A stretch of DNA of 20,092 nt, taken from NCBI GenBank assembly GCA_900552545.1, contig USAL01000024.1:1-20092 (forward strand), in the 5' to 3' direction. A program made the translations under genes and the position numbers. The notes under the pieces are model-generated. The model made no database searches. It was not told the origin of the DNA and saw only the letters and a program-made list of their open reading frames with translations. Each line of letters begins with the position of its first letter. Positions within the stretch are counted from its first letter, which is position 1. This document shows positions 1-9,593 of this stretch, piece by piece. Source of the stretch: an uncultured Sutterella sp. GTDB lineage: Bacteria > Pseudomonadota > Gammaproteobacteria > Burkholderiales > Burkholderiaceae_F.

Positions 1-371
1 CGCCAGACGGCAGCGATGATGCCCGCACCGAGCCCAACGACGCCCGCCCAGAGCATGCTCGTGAGCGTGCGCCACATCGTGGGCCCGAAGCGCTCGCCGA
101 TTTCAACCAACACCGGACGCATGGTGGAGAGCGACGTGCCGAGGTCGCCCGTGGCGATGCCCTTGACGTAGTTGACGAACTGTTCGGGCAGCGGCTTGTC
201 AAGACCGAGCTCCTGGCGCACGAGCTCGACGGTCTGCTCGTCGGCCTCGGGGCCAGCCGTCAGACGCGCCGGGTCGCCCGGCAGCAGATGCACGAAGAAG
301 AACACGCACACCATCACGAGAAAAAGCGTGGGCAGCATGCCGAGGGTTCGCTTGACGAAATAACGCAACAT
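1..371 (-). CDS. gsiC: Glutathione ABC transporter permease GsiC, partial (C-terminal part beyond the window)
   Basis: This is one of two inner-membrane permease subunits of the GsiABCD glutathione importer (dipeptide/oligopeptide permease family). Only the first 123 residues are inside the window. The start MLRYFVKRTLG, a first membrane segment at about residues 9-30, the motif LLPGDPARL (29-37), and the stretch AGPEADEQTVELVRQELGLD closely follow the N-terminus of E. coli GsiC as I remember it. A second hydrophobic segment begins near residue 102. The gene lies 153 bp after gsiB on the same strand. No strong Shine-Dalgarno sequence precedes the ATG, so translation may depend on upstream translation or a weak site. 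The family assignment is firm. Glutathione rather than dipeptides as substrate rests on resemblance and on the neighbouring GsiA and GsiB. Confidence 0.88.
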   Translation of the reverse strand, partial: MLRYFVKRTLGMLPTLFLVMVCVFFFVHLLPGDPARLTAGPEADEQTVELVRQELGLDKPLPEQFVNYVKGIATGDLGTSLSTMRPVLVEIGERFGPTMWRTLTSMLWAGVVGLGAGIIAAVW

Positions 372-524
372 AGCAATAGGAAGGCGATGAGTGCGCCGAA
401 GGCATCCTTCACATCGGAAAGCCCGTTCGGCGCGAGGTTGGTGCCGCTTGATGCGGCCGATGCCCGAAAGTTCTGAAAACTCTTTTGTTTTTCTCTTCCA
501 GAGCGTCGGCCGCACGGACGGCCT

Positions 525-2063
525 TTACTTCATTTCGACGTCGTCGAAGTCATAGCCGCCGTCGGGCATCACGTAAAAGCCCGTGACGCCCTTGCGGGCA
601 GCGGCCACGTTCACTTCGGTGACGAGGAAGGCCCAGGGAGCGTCCTTCCAGATCTGCTCCTGCGCGGTCTTGTAGAGGGCCTGCTTCTTGGCGGTGTCGG
701 TGGTCTTCAGAGCGTCGGAGAGCGCCTGGTCAACCACCTTGCTGCTGTAGTAGGCCGTGTTGGTCATCTTCGGCGGATGTGCCTCGGTGGCCAACAACGG
801 ACGGATGGCCCAGTCGGCTTCGCCCGTGGACGAAGACCAGCCGATGTAATAGAGACGCACGCCCGCCTTCTTCGGATCTTGGACGCTTTCAACCTGCGAG
901 ACGCGCTGACCGGCTTCGAGCGCCTGCACCTTGGCCGTGATGCCGCCCTGGGCGAGCTGCTGCTGCAGGAACTGGATCACCTTCTGGGCGGTGGTGTGGT
1001 TGTAGGCCGACCACAGCGTGGTGGAAAAGCCGTTGGGGTAGCCTGCTTCCTTCAGCAGCTGACGGGCCTTGGTCGGGTCATAGGGCCAGGGACCGAGCTT
1101 GACGGCGTACTCGACTCCCTTCGGTACGACGCCCTCGCTCGGGAAGGCGTAGCCGTTGAAGGCCACCTTGCAGAGCGCATCCTTGTTGATGGCGTAGTTG
1201 ATGGCCTGACGCACCTTGGGATTGTCAAAGGGCTTGACGTTCATGTTCATCGACATGTAGCGATTGACGATCGAGGGGCTCTTGATGATCGTCACGTCGG
1301 GGTTGGTCTCAAGCTGCTTGACCTGTTCAAAGGGCATCGGATAGGCAAAGTGTGCTTCGCCCGTCTGGATCATGGCCGCGCGCGTGCCGTTTTCCACGAC
1401 CGGAATCCAGGTGATGCTGTCGACCTTCGGATAGCCCTTGCGCCAGTACTCGGGGTTCTTCGTGACCTTCATGAAGTCGGTGGGCTTCCACTCTTCAAAG
1501 ACGAAGGGGCCGGTGCCGACCGGGTGGAACGCCACGGCCTGCTTGCCCTGGGCGAGGGTCTTGGGCGAAATCATCGCGGCAGACGGGTGCGCCAACTGGT
1601 TGATGAAGGCCGAGAAGGGCTCGTGCAGCGTGAACTTCACGGTGAGATCGTCGACGACCTCGGTCTTGGCAATGTTCTTGTAGAGGATGTAGCGCTTGAG
1701 GTGGTTGTCCGGGTTCGTGACGCGGTCGAAGTTGGCCTTCACGGCGGCGGCGTTAAAGGGCGTGCCGTCGTGGAACTTGACGCCTGCGCGCAGCTTGATG
1801 GTGTAGACGAGGCCGTCGGGGCTCGCGGTGTAGGACTCGGCCAACACCGGCACGAGCTTCATGTCGCGGTCAAGCCGGAAAAGCCCTTCGTAGAAGGAGC
1901 GCACGGCGTTTTGCGACAGCGTGTCGTTGGCGTCATAGGGGTCCATCGTCGTGAAGGTCGAGGCGACGGCAACCTTGAGGTCGCCGGCGGCGTTCACGGC
2001 AAGAGGGGTGGCCAAGAGGGCCAGCAGCGAAAGCGTCATCGCGCTTTTCTTAAACGTTCTCAT
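525..2063 (-). CDS. gsiB: Glutathione-binding periplasmic protein GsiB
   Basis: This is the periplasmic substrate-binding protein (SBP family 5, DppA/OppA type) that captures glutathione and delivers it to the GsiCD permease. The protein has 512 residues, the same length as E. coli GsiB. Residues 1-26 form a Sec signal peptide: a basic start (MRTFKK), a hydrophobic core, and likely cleavage near VNA-AGD. Family motifs include the early LVPVLAESYTASPDGLVYTIKLR region and FHDGTPFNAAAVKANFDR. The ATG is preceded by AAGGGAG at good spacing. It follows gsiA by 121 bp. I see no lipobox, so it should be soluble in the periplasm. A heme- or dipeptide-binding relative cannot be excluded from sequence alone, but the gsiA-gsiB-gsiC order supports glutathione. 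Confidence 0.88.
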   Translation of the reverse strand: MRTFKKSAMTLSLLALLATPLAVNAAGDLKVAVASTFTTMDPYDANDTLSQNAVRSFYEGLFRLDRDMKLVPVLAESYTASPDGLVYTIKLRAGVKFHDGTPFNAAAVKANFDRVTNPDNHLKRYILYKNIAKTEVVDDLTVKFTLHEPFSAFINQLAHPSAAMISPKTLAQGKQAVAFHPVGTGPFVFEEWKPTDFMKVTKNPEYWRKGYPKVDSITWIPVVENGTRAAMIQTGEAHFAYPMPFEQVKQLETNPDVTIIKSPSIVNRYMSMNMNVKPFDNPKVRQAINYAINKDALCKVAFNGYAFPSEGVVPKGVEYAVKLGPWPYDPTKARQLLKEAGYPNGFSTTLWSAYNHTTAQKVIQFLQQQLAQGGITAKVQALEAGQRVSQVESVQDPKKAGVRLYYIGWSSSTGEADWAIRPLLATEAHPPKMTNTAYYSSKVVDQALSDALKTTDTAKKQALYKTAQEQIWKDAPWAFLVTEVNVAAARKGVTGFYVMPDGGYDFDDVEMK

Positions 2064-2099
2064 TTGTTTTCTCCCTTGAGAAACGAGTTGAATTGATCG

Positions 2100-2160
2100 T
2101 CATAAAACCAACCCTTCTTCGTTGCGCAGGGCGCTTGGTGCCATGCGCGTTTTTTGGGGC
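2100..2160. other. Inverted repeat between gsiA and gsiB
   Basis: GCGCA (2124-2128) pairs with TGCGC (2144-2148), and a second stem, GGCGC with GTGCC, sits inside it. A run of six T follows on the plus strand (about 2150-2155). No plus-strand gene ends here, and read on the minus strand the hairpin has no T-run after it. It is more likely an mRNA structure between the two cistrons, which could set the gsiA:gsiB transcript ratio, than a true terminator. Confidence 0.35.
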
Positions 2161-2185
2161 GGTCGGTTTCAAAACATCGGGCTAA

Positions 2186-4144
<1,959 letters not shown>

Positions 4145-4804
4145 CTTGCAAGTTCTCCATGTTGTTGCCGTTTGTGTTGCCGTGACCGGTGCCTGTCACC
4201 GGATGTTTTTCTTCTGTCGAGCCAGATCTCTGATCCCTCGTGCATTCCCCATTCCCTGCATTTCCCCGCTTCGTTGCTCCCTGTGCAGCTTCTTTTGTGT
4301 GCGGGGAAATGCCCTTGCCCGAGGCCAGCGAGCCCGGCCGAGGTGCCGGCTTCGCTTGCGGACTGTGCTCACAGGGCAATCATGCAAAAGTCGTGCCAGA
4401 TCAGAACGTAAGGACGCTGCGGCATCGTCCGCCCGTTGTCGGTGCACGGTGCACTTCTCGTGCGCATGAAGGAAGTGGGTGCCGAACACACGCCGCCTGC
4501 GGGAGTCGCGCGTTTTTTCCTCAAGAACACCCCGACGAATCTGGCACATTGGCGCGACAAATGCACCAAAAAAGTATGTTTTTGGTGCCGCGCACGACAA
4601 CGGTGCGCGCTAGGTAAAAGAAATGATCCGATTGAGTGCACTGCGGGTGCATTCTTGCGGTGCATGGCGCCTTCCTTGGTTCATTTGGGCCCAACAGGAA
4701 CCCAACGCGGCGCACGAGGTTATGATCGAAGCCGCTCTCCGGGCGGGGAAAGAGAAAGACCCGGCAGACGCAGTCAAAGAAAAATTAAAAAGGGAGATCA
4801 AAAC
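4145..4804. promoter_or_regulatory. Divergent gsiA / iaaA control region, no gene
   Basis: This 660-bp stretch contains only short, non-conserved reading frames. What I can see: a 6-bp inverted repeat CCGGTG/CACCGG (4186-4202) in the gsiA leader; a tandem GGTGCACGGTGCAC (4441-4454); a perfect 10-bp inverted repeat (4563-4588); further GGTGCAT motifs at 4646-4652 and 4659-4665; an imperfect palindrome at 4676-4706; and TATGAT (4721-4726), a good -10 candidate for iaaA without a convincing -35. The iaaA ribosome site AAGGGAG lies just before 4805. The motifs look like binding sites for one regulator serving both directions, but that is inference. Confidence 0.5.
4563..4588. repeat. Perfect 10-bp inverted repeat, candidate operator
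   Basis: GCACCAAAAA (4563-4572) and TTTTTGGTGC (4579-4588) are exact reverse complements around a 6-nt spacer AGTATG. The centre lies about 230 bp before the iaaA start and 430 bp before the gsiA start. No T-run follows beyond the arm, and no gene ends here, so a terminator is unlikely. The form suits a dimeric regulator. Confidence 0.5.
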
Positions 4805-5803
4805 ATGAAGCCCGTCATCGCCATTCATGCCGGGGCAGGCAACCTGCTGCGGGAAAACTTCACCGCAGACGACATCAAGAACTACCGCGCAGGCTTAAAG
4901 CGCGCGGTCGAAGCCGGCATGGCCGTGCTTCAAAACCACGGTTCGGCCGTGGACGCCGTGTGCGCGGCGGTCGCGGAACTTGAAAACAATCCGCTATTCA
5001 ACGCCGGGCGCGGCGCGGTCTTCACCCACGCGGGCACCCACGAGATGGACGCCTGCGTGATGCGTGGTACCGACCGGGCGGCGGGGGCCGTTGCCTGCGT
5101 CTCGCGCATTGCGCACCCGGTGCTTGCGGCCCGGGCGGTGATGACCGAAGGCGAACACGTCCTTCTGACGGGCGAGGGGGCCGAGGCGTTTGCCCGCGAT
5201 GCGGGTCTGACGCTGGTCGATGACCCCGCGTACTTTGATACCGAGCGGCGCAGGCTTGAGCTCGACCGTGCGCTCGCGTTGGAGGCGCAGCAGGGAAAGC
5301 GCACGACCGCGCTTTCTGAAGACGCCTTTGTGCAGACGCTGGATCAAACCGCAGCGGGGCCTGATCGTAAGTTCGGGACGGTCGGGGCGGTTGCTTGCGA
5401 CGCCGACGGGCACATTGCCGCGGCCACAAGCACGGGCGGCATGACCAACAAGCGCTGCGGGCGCATCGGCGACAGCCCCCTCGTGGGGGCGGGAACATTT
5501 GCCGAGGACGAGACCTGTGCGGTGAGCTGCACGGGGCACGGCGAGTACTTCATCCGCTATGAGGCCGCAGGCGACATCGCCGCCCGCATGCGCTACCTCG
5601 GTGAATCGCTTGAAACGGCCGCGCAGACCGTGATCGGAAATCTCGCTGAGAAAGGCGGCCGCGGCGGGCTCGTTGCGGTTGATAGAAAGGGCAACGTCAC
5701 CTTTGCCATCAATTCGGCCGGCATGTACCGCGCGCGTCTTTGCGCGGGTGAAAAGCCCGAAATGGCGATCTTTGCCGACGAACCCCTTTCCGAGGGGTGC
5801 TGA
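4805..5803 (+). CDS. iaaA: Isoaspartyl peptidase / L-asparaginase, Ntn hydrolase family
   Basis: The protein cleaves beta-aspartyl (isoaspartyl) dipeptides and, more weakly, asparagine. The precursor of 332 residues should cut itself before Thr192 in FGTVGAV, giving alpha and beta chains with Thr192 as the nucleophile. Conserved blocks match E. coli IaaA (321 residues): VIAIHAGAG (4-12), NPLFNAGRGAVF (62-73), HEMDACVM (79-86), STGGMTNKRCGRIGDSPLVG (209-228) and SCTGHGEYFIR (241-251). The linker before the cleavage site is slightly longer than in E. coli. I chose the ATG at 4805 because AAGGGAG precedes it and homology begins there; the open frame reaches back to 4436 without conserved content. 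In E. coli iaaA is the first gene of the gsi operon, whereas here it is divergent from it. Confidence 0.93.
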   Translation: MKPVIAIHAGAGNLLRENFTADDIKNYRAGLKRAVEAGMAVLQNHGSAVDAVCAAVAELENNPLFNAGRGAVFTHAGTHEMDACVMRGTDRAAGAVACVSRIAHPVLAARAVMTEGEHVLLTGEGAEAFARDAGLTLVDDPAYFDTERRRLELDRALALEAQQGKRTTALSEDAFVQTLDQTAAGPDRKFGTVGAVACDADGHIAAATSTGGMTNKRCGRIGDSPLVGAGTFAEDETCAVSCTGHGEYFIRYEAAGDIAARMRYLGESLETAAQTVIGNLAEKGGRGGLVAVDRKGNVTFAINSAGMYRARLCAGEKPEMAIFADEPLSEGC

Positions 5804-6095
5804 AAACCCCGCGGCAAGCGAGAGGGCGCGGCGCAAAGCCGGGGCTTGTGCCGCGCTCGAGTACGCTGATGGATGGGATACAATGGTAAACCCGGCTTTT
5901 CAAAAGGATAAGCCGCTAGCGGCGCGGGCTAGGAAGCCGGTGCGCCGCCTGTAAAGTAGTAGTACCGCTATCAGGAACAGGTGCGGCAGCGTCCGTGCTC
6001 CTTCTCTTTTCGCGGCCTTTCGCAACAGGATTCATTTCGCAGCGCGTTGAAGTCTCCGGTGGTCCGTCCCCGGGATCCGTCTGCTGGCAGCCAAC
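5804..6095 (+). promoter_or_regulatory. Promoter and structured leader region of murA
   Basis: This is the 292-bp gap between iaaA and murA. After the iaaA hairpin there is TACAAT (5879-5884), a plausible -10 with only a weak -35 (TCGAGT, 16 bp upstream). Downstream lie the perfect 12-bp palindrome GCCGCTAGCGGC (5912-5923) and an overlapping long hairpin, GCGGCGC (5919-5925) with GCGCCGC (5942-5948), with an inner GGCT/AGCC stem and an AGGA loop. The two structures exclude each other. The murA start lacks a clear Shine-Dalgarno sequence. No bolA-like gene is present ahead of murA. Confidence 0.4.
5826..5856. terminator. Strong GC-rich hairpin after iaaA
   Basis: GCGCGGC (5826-5832) pairs with GCCGCGC (5850-5856), and the stem continues inward through CAA/TTG and GC/GC with one bulge. 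It starts 22 bp after the iaaA stop. There is no T-run, so it is either a Rho-assisted end or a protective 3' hairpin rather than a textbook intrinsic terminator. Confidence 0.4.
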
Positions 6096-7349
6096 ATGCA
6101 AAAACTCAAGATCAACGGCGGTCGCCGCCTGGTGGGCGAAGTGCGCGCTTCGGGCGCGAAAAACGCAGCCCTGCCCATCATCGCCGCCGGCCTGCTGACG
6201 ACCGATGAGGTCATCCTGCACAATGTTCCGGACCTGGCCGACGTACGCACCATGGGTCGGCTTCTCGAGGGCATGGGCGTTGTCTGCGAAAGACTCGACG
6301 CAAGCACCGTGCGCATCAACGCCTCGGCCGTCACGAGCACCGAAGCGCCCTATGAGCTCGTCAAAACCATGCGCGCCTCCGTGCTGACGCTTGGGCCCCT
6401 CGTTGCACGCTTCGGCACGGCCCGCGTGTCGCTGCCGGGCGGCTGCTCGATCGGCGCGCGTCCGGTTGATCAGCACATCAAGGCTTTAAAGCTCATGGGC
6501 GCGGCCGTTGAAATCGACCACGGCTACATGAACGCCCGCTCCAAGCGCTTGAAGGGTTGCCGCATCGTGACCGACATGGTGACGGTGACGGGCACCGAAA
6601 ACATCATGATGGCGGCGGTCTTGGCCGAGGGCGAAACCATTATCGAAAATGCGGCCCGCGAGCCCGAGGTCGTGGATCTGGCGAACTGCCTCAACGCCAT
6701 GGGTGCGCGCATCACGGGCGCCGGAACGCCGCAGATCGTGATCGAAGGCGTTGAGCGCCTGCACGGGTGCGAACACACTGTCATTGCCGATCGAATCGAG
6801 ACGGGAACTTTCTTGTGCGCGGCGCTTGCCACGCGAGGCGACATTCTCGTCACGCACGCCGATCCCTCATCGCTTGAGGCCGTGATCGGGAAACTCAGAG
6901 AAGCGGGCGGCACGATTGAAACGGGCCGCGACTGGATCCGCGCGCGCATCGATTCGCGCGCCAAGGCCGTCGACATCCGCACCGTGCCGCATCCGGGCTT
7001 TCCGACCGACATGCAGGCGCAGTTCATGGCGCTCAACACCGTCTCCGAAGGGGTCGGCCGCATCGTCGAAACCATCTTCGAAAACCGCTTCATGCACGTG
7101 CCGGAGCTGCAGCGCATGGGCGCCGACATCCACGTCGACGGCCATACCGCCGTGGTGCGAGGCGTCGAACACCTCGAAGGCGCCAACGTGATGGCAACCG
7201 ACCTGCGCGCTTCGGCCTCGCTTGTGATTGCAGGCCTTGCGGCCCAGGGCGAGACGATGGTCGATCGCATCTACCATCTTGACCGCGGTTACGAACACAT
7301 CGAAAACAAGCTTTCCGAGCTGGGAGCCGACATCCAACGCGTGGACTGA
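6096..7349 (+). CDS. murA: UDP-N-acetylglucosamine 1-carboxyvinyltransferase MurA
   Basis: This cytoplasmic enzyme catalyses the first committed step of peptidoglycan synthesis, transferring enolpyruvate from PEP to UDP-GlcNAc. The length of 417 residues matches the family (E. coli 419). Motifs: SGAKNAALPI (19-28) with the substrate-binding Lys22-Asn23, KTMRASVLTLGPLVARFG (90-107), and the active-site loop LPGGCSIGARP (113-123) with Cys117, the residue that reacts with PEP and fosfomycin. Others are ENAAREPEVVD (184-194), PTDMQAQF (303-310), FENRFMHVPEL (328-338), and ATDLRASASLVIAG (367-380). The start is set by homology (MQKLKINGG), because no good ribosome site is visible. It heads the his cluster, a linkage typical of betaproteobacteria. 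Gap to hisG: 76 bp. Confidence 0.96.
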   Translation: MQKLKINGGRRLVGEVRASGAKNAALPIIAAGLLTTDEVILHNVPDLADVRTMGRLLEGMGVVCERLDASTVRINASAVTSTEAPYELVKTMRASVLTLGPLVARFGTARVSLPGGCSIGARPVDQHIKALKLMGAAVEIDHGYMNARSKRLKGCRIVTDMVTVTGTENIMMAAVLAEGETIIENAAREPEVVDLANCLNAMGARITGAGTPQIVIEGVERLHGCEHTVIADRIETGTFLCAALATRGDILVTHADPSSLEAVIGKLREAGGTIETGRDWIRARIDSRAKAVDIRTVPHPGFPTDMQAQFMALNTVSEGVGRIVETIFENRFMHVPELQRMGADIHVDGHTAVVRGVEHLEGANVMATDLRASASLVIAGLAAQGETMVDRIYHLDRGYEHIENKLSELGADIQRVD

Positions 7350-7425
7350 CGCTTGAAGGCTCGAAGGAACGCCCGCGACGACACGGACGCATGAGGAAAG
7401 CGACAAAGGAATTCATGGAGAAGAA

Positions 7426-8112
7426 ATGATCACGCTTGCATTGTCCAAGGGCAGAATCTTTACCGAGCTGCTGCCGTTTCTTGCGGCCGCCGGCATCGTT
7501 CCGCTTGAGGATCCCGAACATTCGCGCAAGCTCATGATCGGCACCAACCGCGACGATCTTCGCATCGTGGTGCTGCGCGCAACCGACGTGCCGACCTACG
7601 TGCAGTACGGTGCGGCCGACATGGGCGTGTGCGGCTGGGATACGCTCTACGAGCACGGCGGCAACGGTCTCTACGTCCCCGTCGACCTGCAGATCGCGCG
7701 CTGCCGCATGTGCGTGGCCGCGCCCCGGGATTTCGACTGGGAGGCCAACGTGCGCCGCGGTTCGCGCTTGAGGATCGCTACCAAGTACCTCAAATGGTCG
7801 CGCGACTACTTCGGCCGCGAAGGCGTGCACGTCGATCTCATCAAGCTCTACGGCTCGATGGAATTGGCCCCGATTGCGGGGCTCGCAGACGCCATCGTCG
7901 ATCTCGTCTCCACCGGTGCGACTCTGCGGGCCAACAACATGGTCGAGATCAAGACGATCGCTCCCATTTCCTCGCGCCTCATCGTCAATCAGGCGGCGAT
8001 GAAATTAAAGCGCCGGGAGCTCCTTCCCATCATCGAGAAGATCCGCGAGGCGGTCGAGGAACGAGCCCGGGAGCGCGAGGCGGCAAAGGCCGCTGAAGCC
8101 GCCAAGGCGTAA
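7426..8112 (+). CDS. hisG: ATP phosphoribosyltransferase catalytic subunit HisG, short form
   Basis: HisG joins ATP and PRPP in the first step of histidine synthesis and is the feedback-controlled enzyme. At 228 residues this is the short form, which lacks the C-terminal regulatory domain of E. coli HisG (299 residues). In this family the short form works in complex with HisZ, which is not in the window. Motifs: ALSKGR (5-10), ADMGVCGWD (64-72), and the PRPP-binding GLADAIVDLVSTGATLRANN (152-171). The ATG follows GGAGAAGAA. The last 20 or so residues form an Arg/Glu/Ala/Lys-rich tail that is longer than usual for short HisG and probably a charged helix. It starts 76 bp after murA and ends 54 bp before hisD. 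Confidence 0.95.
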   Translation: MITLALSKGRIFTELLPFLAAAGIVPLEDPEHSRKLMIGTNRDDLRIVVLRATDVPTYVQYGAADMGVCGWDTLYEHGGNGLYVPVDLQIARCRMCVAAPRDFDWEANVRRGSRLRIATKYLKWSRDYFGREGVHVDLIKLYGSMELAPIAGLADAIVDLVSTGATLRANNMVEIKTIAPISSRLIVNQAAMKLKRRELLPIIEKIREAVEERAREREAAKAAEAAKA

Positions 8113-8166
8113 GACACAGAACACCAGTTTTTTTAGTCAACGAAAATTATTGAGGACACACTAGTC

Positions 8167-9471
8167 ATGCAGATTCGTCGTTTGTCGTCTGCAGATGCAG
8201 ACTTTCAGGAGAAGTTCCGTTCCCTCGTGGCGGTCGACGCGAGCGTCGATCCCGAGATCACCCGCCGTGCCGAGGCGATCGTTGAGGATGTGAAGAAGCG
8301 CGGCGACGCCGCGGTGCTCGAATACACCGCGCGCTTTGACCGTCTTCCGGCCGAAAAGCTCACCGATCTGATGATCACCGCCGAGGAGATGCACGAGGCG
8401 CTCGTCACGCTCCCCGAGGATCAGCGCAAGGCGCTTGAGGAAGCCGCCGAACGCATCCGCGTGTTCCACGAAAAAGAGCTCGAGGTGAGCTTCTCGATGA
8501 CCGACGCCATGGGAAGCGTCCTCGGCCAGCGCATCACCTCGATCGACTCGGTGGGGCTCTACGTCCCGGGCGGCAAGGCCGCCTATCCGAGCTCGGTGCT
8601 GATGAACGCCATGCCCGCGCGCGTGGCGGGCGTCAAGCGCATCGAGATGACCGTTCCCACTCCAGGCGGTGAAAAGAACCAGCTCGTGCTTGCTGCCGCA
8701 AGCCTTGCGGGCGTCACCCGCGCCTTCACGATCGGCGGCGCTCAGGCCATCGCCGCGCTTGCCTACGGCACCGAGACGCTGCAGCCCGTCGACAAGATCG
8801 TGGGCCCGGGCAACGCCTATGTGGCCGCCGCCAAGCGCTACGTCTTCGGCCGCGTGGGCATCGACATGATCGCCGGTCCCTCGGAGATTCTCGTGATCTG
8901 CGACGGCAAGACCAATCCCGACTGGATCGCCATGGACCTCTTCAGCCAGGCCGAGCACGACGAGCTCGCGCAGGCCGTGTTGCTCACCCCCGATGCGGCC
9001 TTTGCCGACGCGGTCGAGGCCTCGATGGACAAGCAGATCGAAACCATGCCGCGCCGCGAGATCATCCGTAAGTCGCTTGCCAACCGCGGCGCCATCATCG
9101 TGACGCGCGATTTGGCCGAAGCCTGCAGCATCGCCGACACGATCGCTCCCGAACACCTTGAGATGAGCACCGACGAGCCCGAGAAGTGGGCCGAGCACAT
9201 CCACCACGCGGGCGCGATCTTCCTCGGCCGCTTCTCTTCGGAAGCGCTCGGCGACTACTGCGCCGGTCCCAACCACGTGCTGCCCACGAGCCGCACGGCG
9301 CGCTTCTCGTCGCCCTTGGGCGTCTACGACTTCCAGAAGCGCACGAGCATGATCCACGTCTCCGAAGAAGGCGTGCAGCACCTGGGCCGGATCGCCTCGA
9401 CCCTTGCCATGGGCGAGCACCTTCCCGCGCACGCCCAGAGCGCCCGCTATCGCTTGAAGGACAACAAATAA
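8167..9471 (+). CDS. hisD: Histidinol dehydrogenase HisD
   Basis: This zinc enzyme oxidises L-histidinol to L-histidine in two NAD-dependent steps, the last reactions of the pathway. The length of 434 residues is typical. Motifs: GLYVPGGKAAYPSSVLMN (130-147), GPGNAYVAAAK (213-223), IDMIAGPSEILV (232-243). Expected zinc ligands by family alignment are Gln261 and His264 in SQAEHDELAQ, Asp363 in DYCAGPNHVLPT, and His422 in GEHLPAHAQ. The catalytic Glu329-His330 pair is in APEHLE. The ATG has GAGGA upstream. In most betaproteobacterial his clusters hisC follows directly; here the next gene is hisB after 122 bp. Confidence 0.96.
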   Translation: MQIRRLSSADADFQEKFRSLVAVDASVDPEITRRAEAIVEDVKKRGDAAVLEYTARFDRLPAEKLTDLMITAEEMHEALVTLPEDQRKALEEAAERIRVFHEKELEVSFSMTDAMGSVLGQRITSIDSVGLYVPGGKAAYPSSVLMNAMPARVAGVKRIEMTVPTPGGEKNQLVLAAASLAGVTRAFTIGGAQAIAALAYGTETLQPVDKIVGPGNAYVAAAKRYVFGRVGIDMIAGPSEILVICDGKTNPDWIAMDLFSQAEHDELAQAVLLTPDAAFADAVEASMDKQIETMPRREIIRKSLANRGAIIVTRDLAEACSIADTIAPEHLEMSTDEPEKWAEHIHHAGAIFLGRFSSEALGDYCAGPNHVLPTSRTARFSSPLGVYDFQKRTSMIHVSEEGVQHLGRIASTLAMGEHLPAHAQSARYRLKDNK

Positions 9472-9490
9472 ATCGTGTTTTTTCCGCAAC

Positions 9491-9518
9491 GGGCGCCGCA
9501 AACACTGCAATGGCGCCC
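9491..9518. repeat. Inverted repeat between hisD and hisB
   Basis: GGGCGCC (9491-9497) and GGCGCCC (9512-9518) are perfect complements around a 14-nt loop. It lies 20 bp after the hisD stop, where hisC would normally be. No T-run follows. It may be an mRNA-stabilising hairpin or a trace of a rearrangement. Confidence 0.45.
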
Positions 9519-9593
9519 ATTGGGGTAAGCGCTTGAAAACGGGGCTTCAAGAGGAGGAACCTTCGGGGCCCTCAAGGACAACAGGACAATCGC

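Noticed and set aside
777..2096. 439-codon plus-strand frame opposite gsiB
   Set aside because: It is a frame mirroring a well-supported conserved gene in GC-rich DNA and has no recognisable protein content.
4436..4804. N-terminal extension of iaaA by 123 codons
   Set aside because: The ribosome site and all homology begin at 4805; the extension is not protein-like and contains the candidate operators.
8161..9510. 449-codon minus-strand frame opposite hisD
   Set aside because: It is an antisense shadow of hisD; the sequence is His/Arg/Gly-rich without domain motifs.
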